From: an uncultured Verrucomicrobiae bacterium
GTDB taxonomy: Bacteria; Verrucomicrobiota; Verrucomicrobiia; Verrucomicrobiales; Akkermansiaceae
NCBI GenBank assembly: GCA_937957985.1
Contig: CALGOH010000252.1
Coordinates: 1 to 15,044, forward strand
Reading direction: 5' to 3'
DNA length: 15,044 nt
Shown here: positions 1 through 6,794 of the stretch, piece by piece
Layout: each line of letters starts with the position of its first letter
Numbering within the stretch: position 1 is the first letter of the stretch
Position numbers and translations under genes: made by a program
Notes under the pieces: generated by a model
Databases searched by the model: none
Seen by the model: only the letters and a program-made list of their open reading frames with translations
What the model was told of the DNA's origin: nothing

Positions 1-419
1 TGCTCCCGGCAGCGCCCGATGAGGGCCTTGAACTCCTCGATCCGCCGCTCCGGATCATCGGCGTAGTCGGGGCAGACATCGAAATAGTCGCGGATCGCAT
101 AGGGACTGCCGGCGATCCCCTTGAGAATGTCGGCCGGATCCGCGGGACGCCCCGGATAGCTGGTTCCGCTCGCCTGCTCGATCACCCCGGTCAGCCACAG
201 GTGCGTCACGCCGAACGCCCTGAGTTCCTTCAGCGAGCGGTCGTTGAAGTCCGAGAACTTTCCGCAGCCGTTCTCCGCCAGCGTCCCGTTGTGTTTCCGC
301 GTCCCGTCGGTGTTTCCGAAGAGACGCGGCAAGACCTGATAGATCACCGGCCGCTCGGCCACGGCCGTTGCCGAAATCGCGCTCACTCCCATCGCCATGC
401 AAACTCCACGCCAACTCAT
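1..419 (-). CDS. GH13 alpha-amylase-family enzyme, exported, N-terminal part only
   Basis: This is the first 139 residues of a protein that runs off the left edge of the window. The N-terminus reads as a signal peptide: Arg at residue 4, a small hydrophobic core, and a likely cleavage after ATAVA near residue 21. The mature part opens with RPVIYQVLPRLFGNT, the typical first beta strand of a GH13 (alpha/beta)8 barrel. A later segment, YFDVCPDYADDPERRIEEF, matches the loop that sets up the first conserved GH13 region. The catalytic residues lie beyond the window, so the exact activity (alpha-amylase, maltogenic or other alpha-glucan hydrolase) cannot be told. The chosen ATG lies four bases after the stop of the upstream transporter gene, which suggests coupled translation. 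A second ATG at 398 has a better ribosome site (GGAG five bases upstream) but would remove the positive charge from the signal peptide. An envelope alpha-glucan hydrolase feeding the adjacent maltose-type transporter is the likely role. Confidence 0.82.
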   Translation of the reverse strand, partial: MSWRGVCMAMGVSAISATAVAERPVIYQVLPRLFGNTDGTRKHNGTLAENGCGKFSDFNDRSLKELRAFGVTHLWLTGVIEQASGTSYPGRPADPADILKGIAGSPYAIRDYFDVCPDYADDPERRIEEFKALIGRCRE

Positions 420-423
420 GGTC

Positions 424-2097
424 TCAAGCCGTTTCGGTCAATCCCGATTCCGATTCCTTCCCCACCAGCAGGGTCGCCGCCGCGGCGACCGCGAAGCACA
501 CGCCGCCCGCCAGCACCGCCGTCATCGCCTCGCCGCCGAGCAGCTTGTCCACCAGCAGTCCCAGTCCCACCGAGGCGAGGATCTGCGGCAGCACGATGAA
601 GAAATTGAAGACCCCCATGTAGAAGCCCATCTTGCTGCCGGGGATCACGTTCGCGAGCATCGCGTAGGGCATCGAAAGGATCGACGCCCAGGCGATCCCC
701 ACGCCGGTCATCGACAGCAGCAGCATCGACGGCGCGCTCACGAAGGCGGCGGAGACCAGCCCCGCCGCCCCGCAGACGAGGCAGCCGAGGTGGATCCACT
801 TCGCCGAAAACACCCGCGCCAGCCCGAGCAGGCCGAAGGAGAACAGGAAGGCGACGAGGTTGTACATCGAGAAGCAGACACCGCCCCACGCGGCCCCCTC
901 CTGGTAGCGGCGGGCCGACGCCAACCGCTCGTGAATCCTTGCGGCGGCCTCGTCGTTCGTCACCCCCGGCTCCTCCAGGATCGCGGCGAAGGTCCGGAGC
1001 ATCGGATTCTCATGATCGATCGCCGCCTCATCCACCTGGACGATGGCCAGACCGGCGACCATTTCGCTCAAGCGGGCAATCTCGATCCTCTCGCCGGGAT
1101 CCGGATCGGCGGGGCGCAGGCCGAACATCTGCAGCATCTTCTCCCCGAGTCCTTTCGGATCCGCCTTCATCTCGCCGGCGATGGCTTCCTTCTCGATGCC
1201 GTAGCGCTCGGCCAGCGCCGCCGCTCGTCGCATCGGGACCTCCGTCTTCTCCTTCTCCCCGAGGGGCTGTCCTCCGTACACCTTCTTGCCCACCGCCGGG
1301 ACGAAGAAGATCCACATGCAGAACAATCCCAGCCACGTGAAGAACTGAACGCCCGCCAGTTGCTTCATCGCCGTCGGCATCGATCCGATGCCCTGGAAAA
1401 TCTCGCGGAAGGCGTGCCCCAGCCCGCTCTGCTCGCGCTTCATCTTCTCGAAGGCCTCCATGTCCTCCGGGGGGTATTCGCGGGTCGTCAGCACCGTGAC
1501 CATCACCGCGGCGAAGAACACCCCCGCCCCGATGAAGAACGCAAGCTTGACCGCCGGGGGAATCGGGCTGTCCGGAGTGGCCTCCTTGTCGACCCCGAAG
1601 CCATTGGTCAGGATGAACGGAAGTGCGGACGAAAGCACGGCACCAAGCCCGATGAGCAGGCTCTGCATCGCGAAGCCGCTCTTGCGCTGCGCGGGCGGCA
1701 GCATGTCGCCGACGAAGGCCCGGAAAGGCTCCATGCTCACGTTCACCGAGGCGTCGAGGATCCACAGCAGGCCCGCCGCCATCCACAGCGTCGAGGACAT
1801 CGGCATGAAGATCAGCGCGATCGACGCCAGGATCGCGCCCACCAGGAAGAACGGTCGCCGCCGGCCCAGACGGGGATGCCAGGTGCGGTCGCTGAAATAG
1901 CCGATGATTGGCTGCACGATCAGTCCGGTCAGCGGCGCCGCCAGCCACAGGATCGGGATGTCCGACTCGTCCGCGCCGAGGAATTGATAGATGGCCGACA
2001 TGTTCGCCATCTGGAGCCCCCAGCCGAACTGGATCCCCAGAAAGCCGAACGACATGTTCCAGATCTGCCAGAACGACAGCCGCGGTTTCTCACTCAT
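424..2097 (-). CDS. SLC45/maltose-type MFS sugar transporter with a large loop insert
   Basis: This is a 557-residue major facilitator protein. Residues 9-33 (FWQIWNMSFGFLGIQFGWGL) are a typical first helix of the sucrose/maltose proton symporter group related to eukaryotic SLC45 and bacterial maltose carriers. The cytoplasmic loop after helix 2 carries the MFS signature in the form SDRTWHPRLGRRRPF (residues 69-83). About 12 membrane segments can be drawn. Family knowledge suggests inner-membrane uptake of maltose, maltodextrin or a similar glucoside by cation symport, and the GH13 gene directly downstream fits this. The start at 2097 (MSEKPRLSFW) was chosen because the open frame upstream runs into the repeat element (SGGKPPHSK is translated REP sequence). 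No strong ribosome site is seen. The oddity is a hydrophilic stretch at roughly residues 275-400, rich in Glu, Ala and Arg, between GKKVYGG and EGAAWGGVCFSMYN, where relatives usually have a short loop. The family call is firm; the substrate is inferred. Confidence 0.9.
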   Translation of the reverse strand: MSEKPRLSFWQIWNMSFGFLGIQFGWGLQMANMSAIYQFLGADESDIPILWLAAPLTGLIVQPIIGYFSDRTWHPRLGRRRPFFLVGAILASIALIFMPMSSTLWMAAGLLWILDASVNVSMEPFRAFVGDMLPPAQRKSGFAMQSLLIGLGAVLSSALPFILTNGFGVDKEATPDSPIPPAVKLAFFIGAGVFFAAVMVTVLTTREYPPEDMEAFEKMKREQSGLGHAFREIFQGIGSMPTAMKQLAGVQFFTWLGLFCMWIFFVPAVGKKVYGGQPLGEKEKTEVPMRRAAALAERYGIEKEAIAGEMKADPKGLGEKMLQMFGLRPADPDPGERIEIARLSEMVAGLAIVQVDEAAIDHENPMLRTFAAILEEPGVTNDEAAARIHERLASARRYQEGAAWGGVCFSMYNLVAFLFSFGLLGLARVFSAKWIHLGCLVCGAAGLVSAAFVSAPSMLLLSMTGVGIAWASILSMPYAMLANVIPGSKMGFYMGVFNFFIVLPQILASVGLGLLVDKLLGGEAMTAVLAGGVCFAVAAAATLLVGKESESGLTETA

Positions 2098-2164
2098 GGG
2101 TTTGCAAGGAATTCGGTGATCAGCCTGCGTCCACCGAATGGCCTCGTCCAGCCGTGGGTTTACC

Positions 2165-2320
2165 TTGGAGTGCGGTGGCTTGCCACCGCTTTCGAGCAAC
2201 CGTCACGCCCTCTCCATGCCCGCGGCCACAAGTGGGGTCGGGCTGCCACCACCCCGCCGGCGGCGGTCCGACATGGCCGCCGGGCACGCCAAAAGCGGAG
2301 GCAAGCCTCCGCACTCCAAA
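2165..2320. repeat. REPIN-like pair of inverted palindromic repeats
   Basis: Two GC-rich palindromes face each other about 100 bases apart. The left copy (2165-2193) has the stem GCGGTGGC-TT-GCCACCGC inside flanks TTGGAGT and TTTC. The right copy (2291-2320), read on the opposite strand, has GCGGAGGC-TT-GCCTCCGC inside the same flanks (TTGGAGT, TTTT). The copies differ mainly at one stem pair, T-A in one and A-T in the other, so pairing is kept. That is the pattern expected of REP sequences maintained as single-strand hairpins and moved by RAYT (TnpA-REP) transposases. The stretch between the two palindromes (2194-2290) codes for nothing recognisable. The whole unit lies between the transporter start and the tRNA gene. 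No RAYT gene is in the window, so the element would be non-autonomous. Confidence 0.7.
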
Positions 2321-2378
2321 ATCCTTGCCAAACCCCGCGCCGCTGGCCTAAACCCTCGGCCCCGTCCGACGGATTCAC

Positions 2379-2453
2379 GCGCGATTAGCTCAGTGGTAGA
2401 GCACATCGTTCACACCGATGGGGTCAGTGGTTCGAACCCACTATCGCGCACCA
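2379..2453 (+). tRNA. tRNA-Val (anticodon CAC)
   Basis: A full cloverleaf can be drawn by eye. The acceptor stem pairs GCGCGAT (2379-2385) with ATCGCGC (2443-2449). The D stem pairs GCTC with GAGC around the loop AGTGGTA. The anticodon stem pairs CATCG with CGATG around the loop TTCACAC, which places CAC at 2411-2413. The variable loop has five bases, and the T arm pairs AGTGG with CCACT around TTCGAAC. Discriminator A and an encoded CCA (2451-2453) follow. Anticodon CAC reads GUG, valine. This is the only gene supported on the plus strand. Its 3' end faces the broken IS and the sugar locus, so it is a candidate integration site. Confidence 0.96.
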
Positions 2454-2493
2454 TTTGAAAATCGGGCAAATTCCGGCGATTTCAGGACCAGAA

Positions 2494-2514
2494 TGACCCC
2501 TAAGCTGACCCCTA
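2494..2514. repeat. Short direct repeat TGACCCCTA, two copies
   Basis: The nonamer TGACCCCTA occurs at 2494-2502 and again at 2506-2514 with a 12-base period. It lies between the tRNA 3' end and the presumed end of the IS remnant. Paired short direct repeats next to a tRNA can be arm-type binding sites of a tyrosine integrase, but two copies also arise by slippage. No integrase gene is seen in the window, so the function is unknown. Confidence 0.4.
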
Positions 2515-2538
2515 GCGATTTCCCAGGCGGACTGAACC

Positions 2539-3692
2539 AAGTCGGTCCTGAAAAACGCGATGTCGGGCTGCGGCGATGTCGATGCCAAGTGACGGGCGGC
2601 GATTGCGGGGGGCGGATTGCGGCGAGTAGGAGCCCGAAAATCCGACGCCAAAGCTGCCCCGCATGCTTGAGCAGCTTGCGGGAATTCATTCCGGCGGCGC
2701 TCATCGGCGCGTTGACCATGTCGCTCCATGCGCGCCAAATAGGCGATTGCGATCCATGCGGTGTTCGTCCTTGAGATGGCCGATGCCCGGTTCGACCGCC
2801 GCCCTTCGTTTCATCCGCTTCCACAGGCTGCGTGCCGTGCGTCCCCCGCCTCTTCTTGTCGATATGCACCTCGGTGGGTCCTGCGCAGCCGTGGCCGCGG
2901 TAGCCCTGGTCGACGAACGCGTGTTCGGGATCCTTGCCGAGGATCCGTCCAATCTGTTGGAGGGCTCCATCGAGCATGTGCCCGTCGTAAGGATTGCCCG
3001 GGAAGCTCATCGCCCCCACATGCCAGCCGCCCCGGCTGGTGGTCGCCACGCTGACCTTCACGCCAAACTCGTAGCGCTTGTGCGCCTTGCCCTTGCTGAT
3101 GCACCCCCCCCTTCGGGGCGCGCACGCTGTAGGCTGGAGAGCTTCTTCTTGTCGTGACACTGCCGGGCGTGGATGCGCTTGGCCCGCTCCGACAACTCGG
3201 CGAGTTCCAGGCCGACCTGGCCACCGCGCTTGCGTTCGATGTCGCGGATGACCCGACCGAGGATCGTGCGCAGCTTGCGCCGGCAGCACGTCGCCCGCTT
3301 GAACTGCTTGACCTGCGCGTAACGGCTCTGTTGCTTGAGCAGGATCTTGCCGACACGCGCGTAGCTCTGGCGCAACTCGATGGCCCTCGGTGCGCGCCGC
3401 CTTGACCAGGCGCTCGCGCGCCCGGTCGTAGAGCCGGCTGTCGGTCGGAAAACACACGTTCTTCTCCTGCACGGTGGTGTCCACGTTGACCCGCTTGAGT
3501 TGGCTGGGCTTGACCGTCTTGATTTCCAATCCGGCTCGAATGGTCTGCTGCAGCGGCTTTTCGGCTCCCGCCTGGCCTGCACGCCCCCGCCAGCGGCTCA
3601 TGCTTGAGGGATCCAGCGGCACTTCATGCCGGAAGTAGCGGGTCCCGCTCAAATACTGCCAGTAGCGGTTCTGCAGCCATCCTTCCACCACG
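2539..3692 (-). mobile_element. IS5-family insertion sequence remnant
   Basis: The stretch carries a decayed IS5-family transposase and its downstream flank. The side near the transposase C-terminus probably ends around 2539-2558, where the minus strand reads GTTTTTCAGGACCGACTT. This resembles the terminal repeats of some IS5-type elements, but that is recollection and not an alignment. The other side has no IS end: it stops inside the transposase coding sequence at about 3680-3692, where it meets a DUF5703 gene. The element is therefore a fragment left after deletion or recombination, not a clean insertion. No target-site duplication can be assigned. Confidence 0.7.
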
Positions 3693-3697
3693 CCGCC
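2600..3697 (-). pseudogene. IS5-family DDE transposase, 5'-truncated and frameshifted
   Basis: Pieces of one transposase can be followed through different minus-strand frames. The first piece is VVEGWLQNRYWQYLSGTRYF with DPSSMSRWRGRAG, and it continues to the first catalytic Asp in RVNVDTTVQEK. The next frame carries IELRQSYARVGKILLKQQ and ends near KKKLSS. The original frame then returns with SKGKAHKRYEFGVKVSV and the second Asp in AFVDQGYRG. Another shift gives the catalytic Glu in RAAVEPGIGHLKDEHRMDR. A last shift back gives AAGMNSRKLLKHAGQLWRR. The changes map near 3385, to a run of eight C at 3104-3111, to the run of five C near 2843, and to about 2725-2735. The N-terminal third is missing at the junction with the DUF5703 gene. 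The DDE triad survives in the DNA, but no single frame encodes it, so the gene is inactive unless several of the shifts are sequencing errors. The 3' limit is approximate. Confidence 0.85.
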
Positions 3698-4570
3698 GTC
3701 GCGTCGCGGGATTTGGCGCTGGTCGAAACGCCGCCTTCGACGCGGCTTAGATCGCGGAGCCATCCGTCGGTCGTCGCGGCTCGCTCGGCCAGCACACAGA
3801 CGGCCAGTTCATGGCACTTGGCGGGTTGCGGCGACCGCAGCTCCCGTTCGCCGCTGCGGACGAATCCTCGCCCGATCAGGCTGGCTCCGAAAGTATGGTT
3901 CAGCAGCGGGTCGGGGAAACTCCCCTTCAACTTCTCCAGATGCTGGACTTCGAGGCAGAAATCGTAAACCGAACGCGTATTGCGATGATACCACGCCACG
4001 CGCGTCTTCTCGTCCGGCACCACCACATCCGGCAGCACGGTCGGCTTGAACGACGACCCCGCCAAGCCGCCGCCCGAGTGACCATCGTCGTCGCCCCCGA
4101 ACGGCCGTTCCTGCAGCCGCCAAGGCTCAACCGCCGCCCGACAGGCGACCGGCTGGGCCGCCTCGGAGACGATCCGCACGACCGGTTGATCCGCATCCAC
4201 CCAAACCCGCTGGGTATTGGCCGAGGCCCCCGTGTCGGCAGCGATCTCGATCGCTGCCTTCGCGGAGCTTCAGTTCCTGCCGAAATCGTTCGCCGATCGG
4301 CAGCGGCGGATCGAAGCCCACCCGGGCGCGTCCGATCTTGCACAGCCTGCCGTTCTCGTCCCACGCGTCGGTCTTCGACACGTAGAAGACGAGGTCACCG
4401 CCCGGCTCGACCCAGGCATTGATGCCGACATCGCCATTCCCCAGCGGCATCGACCCGTGGGAGTTTTCGCTCGGGGAATCCCAGATCACGTTGCAGCCCG
4501 CGAGCCGCTCGGCGGGGATGGAGTCGGGTGCCTTCGCCCGCGCGCCGTGCGTGGAGGCGACGATCATCAA
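3681..4570 (-). pseudogene. DUF5703 protein (putative glycosidase), N-terminal domain only, frameshifted
   Basis: The sequence matches the N-terminal DUF5703 domain of large secreted Bacteroidota/Verrucomicrobiota proteins thought to act on glycans. Clear landmarks are CNVIWDSPSENSHGSMPLGN, GGDLVFYVSKTDAWDENGRL and RVGFDPPLP. After a one-base frame change near 4255 they continue as AIEIAADTGASANTQRVWVD, AWYHRNTRSVYDF, DPLLNHTFG and ATAAWWKD. Family members continue from this WW motif into a long C-terminal region; here the frame passes at about 3680-3692 into the transposase fragment and stops at 3649. A hydrophobic leader (VFVIGLMIVASTHGARA) is in frame only from a TTG at 4570 or an ATG at 4567. 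A GTG at 4595 with Lys/Arg codons is in another frame, so the signal peptide may also be frameshifted. The gene lies downstream of the RbsD/FucU-like gene and was probably once the last gene of the sugar locus. It is almost surely non-functional. Confidence 0.82.
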
Positions 4571-4628
4571 GCCGATAACAAAAACTTCTTTTCACCGCCG
4601 AGGCGTGCTCCTTTTGCTTGGGAACTGT

Positions 4629-4663
4629 TTCCGGGGAGCCGGATCTCGCCGAATCCCCCGGAA
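4629..4663 (-). terminator. Hairpin after the RbsD/FucU-like gene, possible terminator
   Basis: A perfect 8-bp inverted repeat, TTCCGGGG with CCCCGGAA, encloses a loop of 19 bases that can pair further (CGG with CCG). It begins nine bases after the stop codon at 4672. There is no T-tract on the minus strand after the stem, so it may be a Rho-assisted or mRNA-stabilising hairpin and not a classical intrinsic terminator. Its placement between an intact operon end and the start of a degraded gene supports a 3'-end role. Confidence 0.4.
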
Positions 4664-4671
4664 GTAATCCA

Positions 4672-5274
4672 TCACTCCGTATTCTCCATCGACTTCCTCA
4701 GGGCGGCTTCCTTCTTGGCGGACCAGTAGCTGCAATCCAGCTCGATGAAGACGGAGGTATAGGGCAGCGTGAGCTTTGTCTTGAGGATGAGAACGTTGAA
4801 GAGTTCGGAGAAGACATCGAGCTTCTTGATGATCTCCATATGCGGAACTCTCGTGGGCTTCGCATCGGCCAAAGCCTTCGCAAGACCCTTGCGATATGCT
4901 CCAATGCCAGGCGCCGCCTCCTCCGTGACTTGTTCCAACTCGCGATCCAGATAGATGATGGGACTGACGTGGTTGGACTTGGCGATCTCCTCCAGAACGG
5001 CACTGACAACCTCGAACTGGTTCTCGCCGGTGGCGATCGTCTTGATGCCGGGGGCGCTCTGGAGCGGATAGGCAGCGTCGGCGATCACGATGAAATTCCG
5101 ATGTCCCATCCGCGGCAATTCGGTCTTCAGCGTGCTCCGCCAGTCGGAGGGCGCGGTCTCCGCGGTCAGGCGCTGCCCGCCCAGCATGGCGATGGCGAGC
5201 CCGAGGGCCGCGAGAGTCTTCAGGTTGGCGGTCATGATGCTGGCACGGGTGAAGTTGCGGACACCGCGGGTCAT
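4672..5274 (-). CDS. Secreted RbsD/FucU-like putative sugar mutarotase
   Basis: This is a 200-residue protein with an N-terminal signal sequence (basic residues, then LAALGLAIAMLGG, and a likely cleavage near LTAETA). The mature part resembles the RbsD/FucU fold, whose members interconvert pyranose and furanose forms or anomers of ribose and fucose. PRMGHRNFIVIADAAYP corresponds to the family motif LGHGD..V.DA..P (His58 and Asp66 here), PHMEIIKKL (His145) to the second conserved His, and LTLPYTSVFIELD to the C-terminal T..YaN(I/V) motif. The usual Asn after Tyr172-Thr173 is Ser here. Known RbsD and FucU are cytoplasmic, about 130-150 residues long, and lack an export signal, so this is a divergent exported branch. 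The start at 5274 forms an ATGA overlap with the preceding oxidoreductase gene and has GGAAAA just upstream. An internal ATG at 5235 would also give a signal peptide. A role in periplasmic sugar epimerisation is inferred from the fold and the neighbour. Confidence 0.72.
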   Translation of the reverse strand: MTRGVRNFTRASIMTANLKTLAALGLAIAMLGGQRLTAETAPSDWRSTLKTELPRMGHRNFIVIADAAYPLQSAPGIKTIATGENQFEVVSAVLEEIAKSNHVSPIIYLDRELEQVTEEAAPGIGAYRKGLAKALADAKPTRVPHMEIIKKLDVFSELFNVLILKTKLTLPYTSVFIELDCSYWSAKKEAALRKSMENTE

Positions 5275-6608
5275 ATTTTCCACGGGGCGCGCATCTCCTT
5301 GTGGATGAGCTTGCTCGCCTCCGGGTCTCCGATGATCACCTGCTTTTTCGCATCCCACTTCAGGGTGCGGCCGGTGACGGCGGCGATGTGTCCCAGATGG
5401 CCGGGCGTCTGCGAGCGGTGGGCGATTTCCGCCGGGGTGAGCGTGCGCCTGCGCGATCGGATCGAATCGAGGAACTCCCGAGTGTGGCCCGGGCTCTTGT
5501 AAAGCTGGATCTTGGGCCCGCCTTCCTTCTCAAGCTTCTGAATTTCGCGGATCCAGTCTAGGTTCGACGCCCGCAACACGCCCCGATCGACGAGCACCCA
5601 ACCTTCCGGACCGATCCACTTGGCCCCGCCCTCGATGCCTTCGTGCCCCCCCGCGATGACCATCTCGACATCGTTCGGATACTGGCATTCGACGCGGTAG
5701 CGGGTGGCGGTGTTCCAGACCGCATCCTTATCCGGGAAGTCCGCGGTCGCACTGACTTCAAGCGGTCCGATCTCGTCGTCCGGTCCGCAGCCGAATTCCG
5801 GATTGGCAAGACCCCAGTGCGCGATGTCGCAGTGGTGGCCGATCCAGTCCATGAGATTACCACCGCCGGTGTTGTAGTTCCAGCGCCAGTTCTTGTGAAT
5901 CCGGCACGGATTGTACGGTACCATCTTCGACGGGCCGATCCACATGTCGTAGTCCAGCGACTCCGGCGGCGTGCCATCGGGCGCGCTGTTGCCGGTGCCG
6001 CCGAAATCGATGTGCCCCGGCGGCAGGCCTACCTCCACCCGCGTGACCTTTCCCACGTATCCGTTCTGGATCAGTTGGACCGCCCAGCGGAAAGTGGCTT
6101 GCGAACGCTGCCACGAGCCGGTTTGCCAGATGATCTTGTTCCTGTGGGCGGCATCGACCATGGCGATGCCCTCGCCCAGCGTGTGTGACAACGGCTTCTC
6201 GCAGAAAATGTCCTTGCCGGCGTTCGCCGCGGTGATTGCCGGGATCGAATGCCAATGGTCGGGGGTGGAAATGCAGACGGCATCGATATCGTCGCGGGCG
6301 ATCAACTCGCGGAAATCCCGATAGCCCTTGCAGTCCTGATTTTGGTAGTGCGCGTTGACTTTGTCGATTGCGCCCTTGAGGTGGTTGGCGTCGACGTCGC
6401 AGACCGCGACAACCCGGCAGTCGTTCTGGGTCAGGAACGAATTCATGTTGCCCATGCCCTGCCAGCCGAGGCCAATGCATCCGACCGTGATTTTTTCGGA
6501 TGCGGTCGGCTCGCCCCAGGCCGGCCCCCGAAGCACGAGTGGAGCGGTCGCGGACCCGGCAATGAGCTTGAGCATGTTCCGCCGGCTGGTGATGTTTGGT
6601 TTTGTCAT
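5271..6608 (-). CDS. Gfo/Idh/MocA-family oxidoreductase with Tat signal
   Basis: This 445-residue NAD(P)-dependent sugar or polyol dehydrogenase-type protein starts with the twin-arginine sequence SRRNMLKL (residues 8-15) and a hydrophobic stretch, cleaved perhaps near GPAWGEP. It would therefore be exported folded, probably with its cofactor. The Rossmann motif GLGWQG is at 46-51, followed by CDVD (70-73), STPDHWH (114-120) and the family's EKP (137-139, in FCEKPLSHT). The C-terminal alpha/beta domain includes NLMDWIGHHCDIAHW (251-265), where conserved His residues sit. Such Tat-exported members are abundant in Planctomycetota and Verrucomicrobiota and generally act on sugar derivatives; the substrate here is unknown. 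The start at 6608 places the RR motif correctly. The open frame upstream (to 6731) lacks any fitting N-terminal sequence. It overlaps the RbsD/FucU-like gene by ATGA, so the two products are probably made together and share a compartment. Confidence 0.9.
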   Translation of the reverse strand: MTKPNITSRRNMLKLIAGSATAPLVLRGPAWGEPTASEKITVGCIGLGWQGMGNMNSFLTQNDCRVVAVCDVDANHLKGAIDKVNAHYQNQDCKGYRDFRELIARDDIDAVCISTPDHWHSIPAITAANAGKDIFCEKPLSHTLGEGIAMVDAAHRNKIIWQTGSWQRSQATFRWAVQLIQNGYVGKVTRVEVGLPPGHIDFGGTGNSAPDGTPPESLDYDMWIGPSKMVPYNPCRIHKNWRWNYNTGGGNLMDWIGHHCDIAHWGLANPEFGCGPDDEIGPLEVSATADFPDKDAVWNTATRYRVECQYPNDVEMVIAGGHEGIEGGAKWIGPEGWVLVDRGVLRASNLDWIREIQKLEKEGGPKIQLYKSPGHTREFLDSIRSRRRTLTPAEIAHRSQTPGHLGHIAAVTGRTLKWDAKKQVIIGDPEASKLIHKEMRAPWKI

Positions 6609-6736
6609 GATTCGTTGTAGGATTGTCGCCCACGTCTGAAGTCCCGTCGCCGCACCAATGACAGGAAGGCCGCCATCTCCGGAAGGGATGTCGACCCGCT
6701 TTCGGGCAGACCGAGGATGACCGAAGACCATGGCGC

Positions 6737-6750
6737 TGGAAGCGGTTTCA
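6737..6750. promoter_or_regulatory. LacI/cre-like operator palindrome
   Basis: TGGAAGCGGTTTCA is an imperfect palindrome (10 of 14 positions symmetric) centred on CG. It fits the general pattern of LacI-family operators and catabolite cre sites (TGNAANCGNWNNCW). It lies in the 186-base gap between the regulator stop (6795) and the oxidoreductase start (6608), the only sizeable gap in the intact part of the locus and so a likely promoter region. The local regulator has a GntR-type DNA-binding domain, so a different, global LacI-type factor might be the one that binds. No convincing -35/-10 pair was found around it. Confidence 0.4.
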
Positions 6751-6794
6751 ACTTGTCAGCCGAACGAACAGGTCGCGACCCGGGCCGCCCCCTT

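Noticed and set aside
55..414. 119-residue minus-strand frame at the left end
   Set aside because: It is a shadow of the GH13 frame, which gives a signal peptide and RPVIYQVLPRLFG in the correct frame.
397..2388. 663-residue open frame on the plus strand opposite the MFS transporter
   Set aside because: It is Arg/His/Gln-rich low-complexity translation exactly antisense to a well-recognised transporter and runs into the tRNA gene. GC-rich codon bias explains the open frame.
2464..2487. Weak inverted repeat AAATCG/CGATTT just after the tRNA
   Set aside because: It has a short AT-containing stem, a bulged inner part and no T-tract; this is not enough for a tRNA terminator call.
6771..6780. 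Perfect palindrome GGTCGCGACC near the regulator stop
   Set aside because: It is only ten bases in GC-rich DNA, with no second copy at a related gene and no loop for a hairpin; chance is a sufficient explanation.
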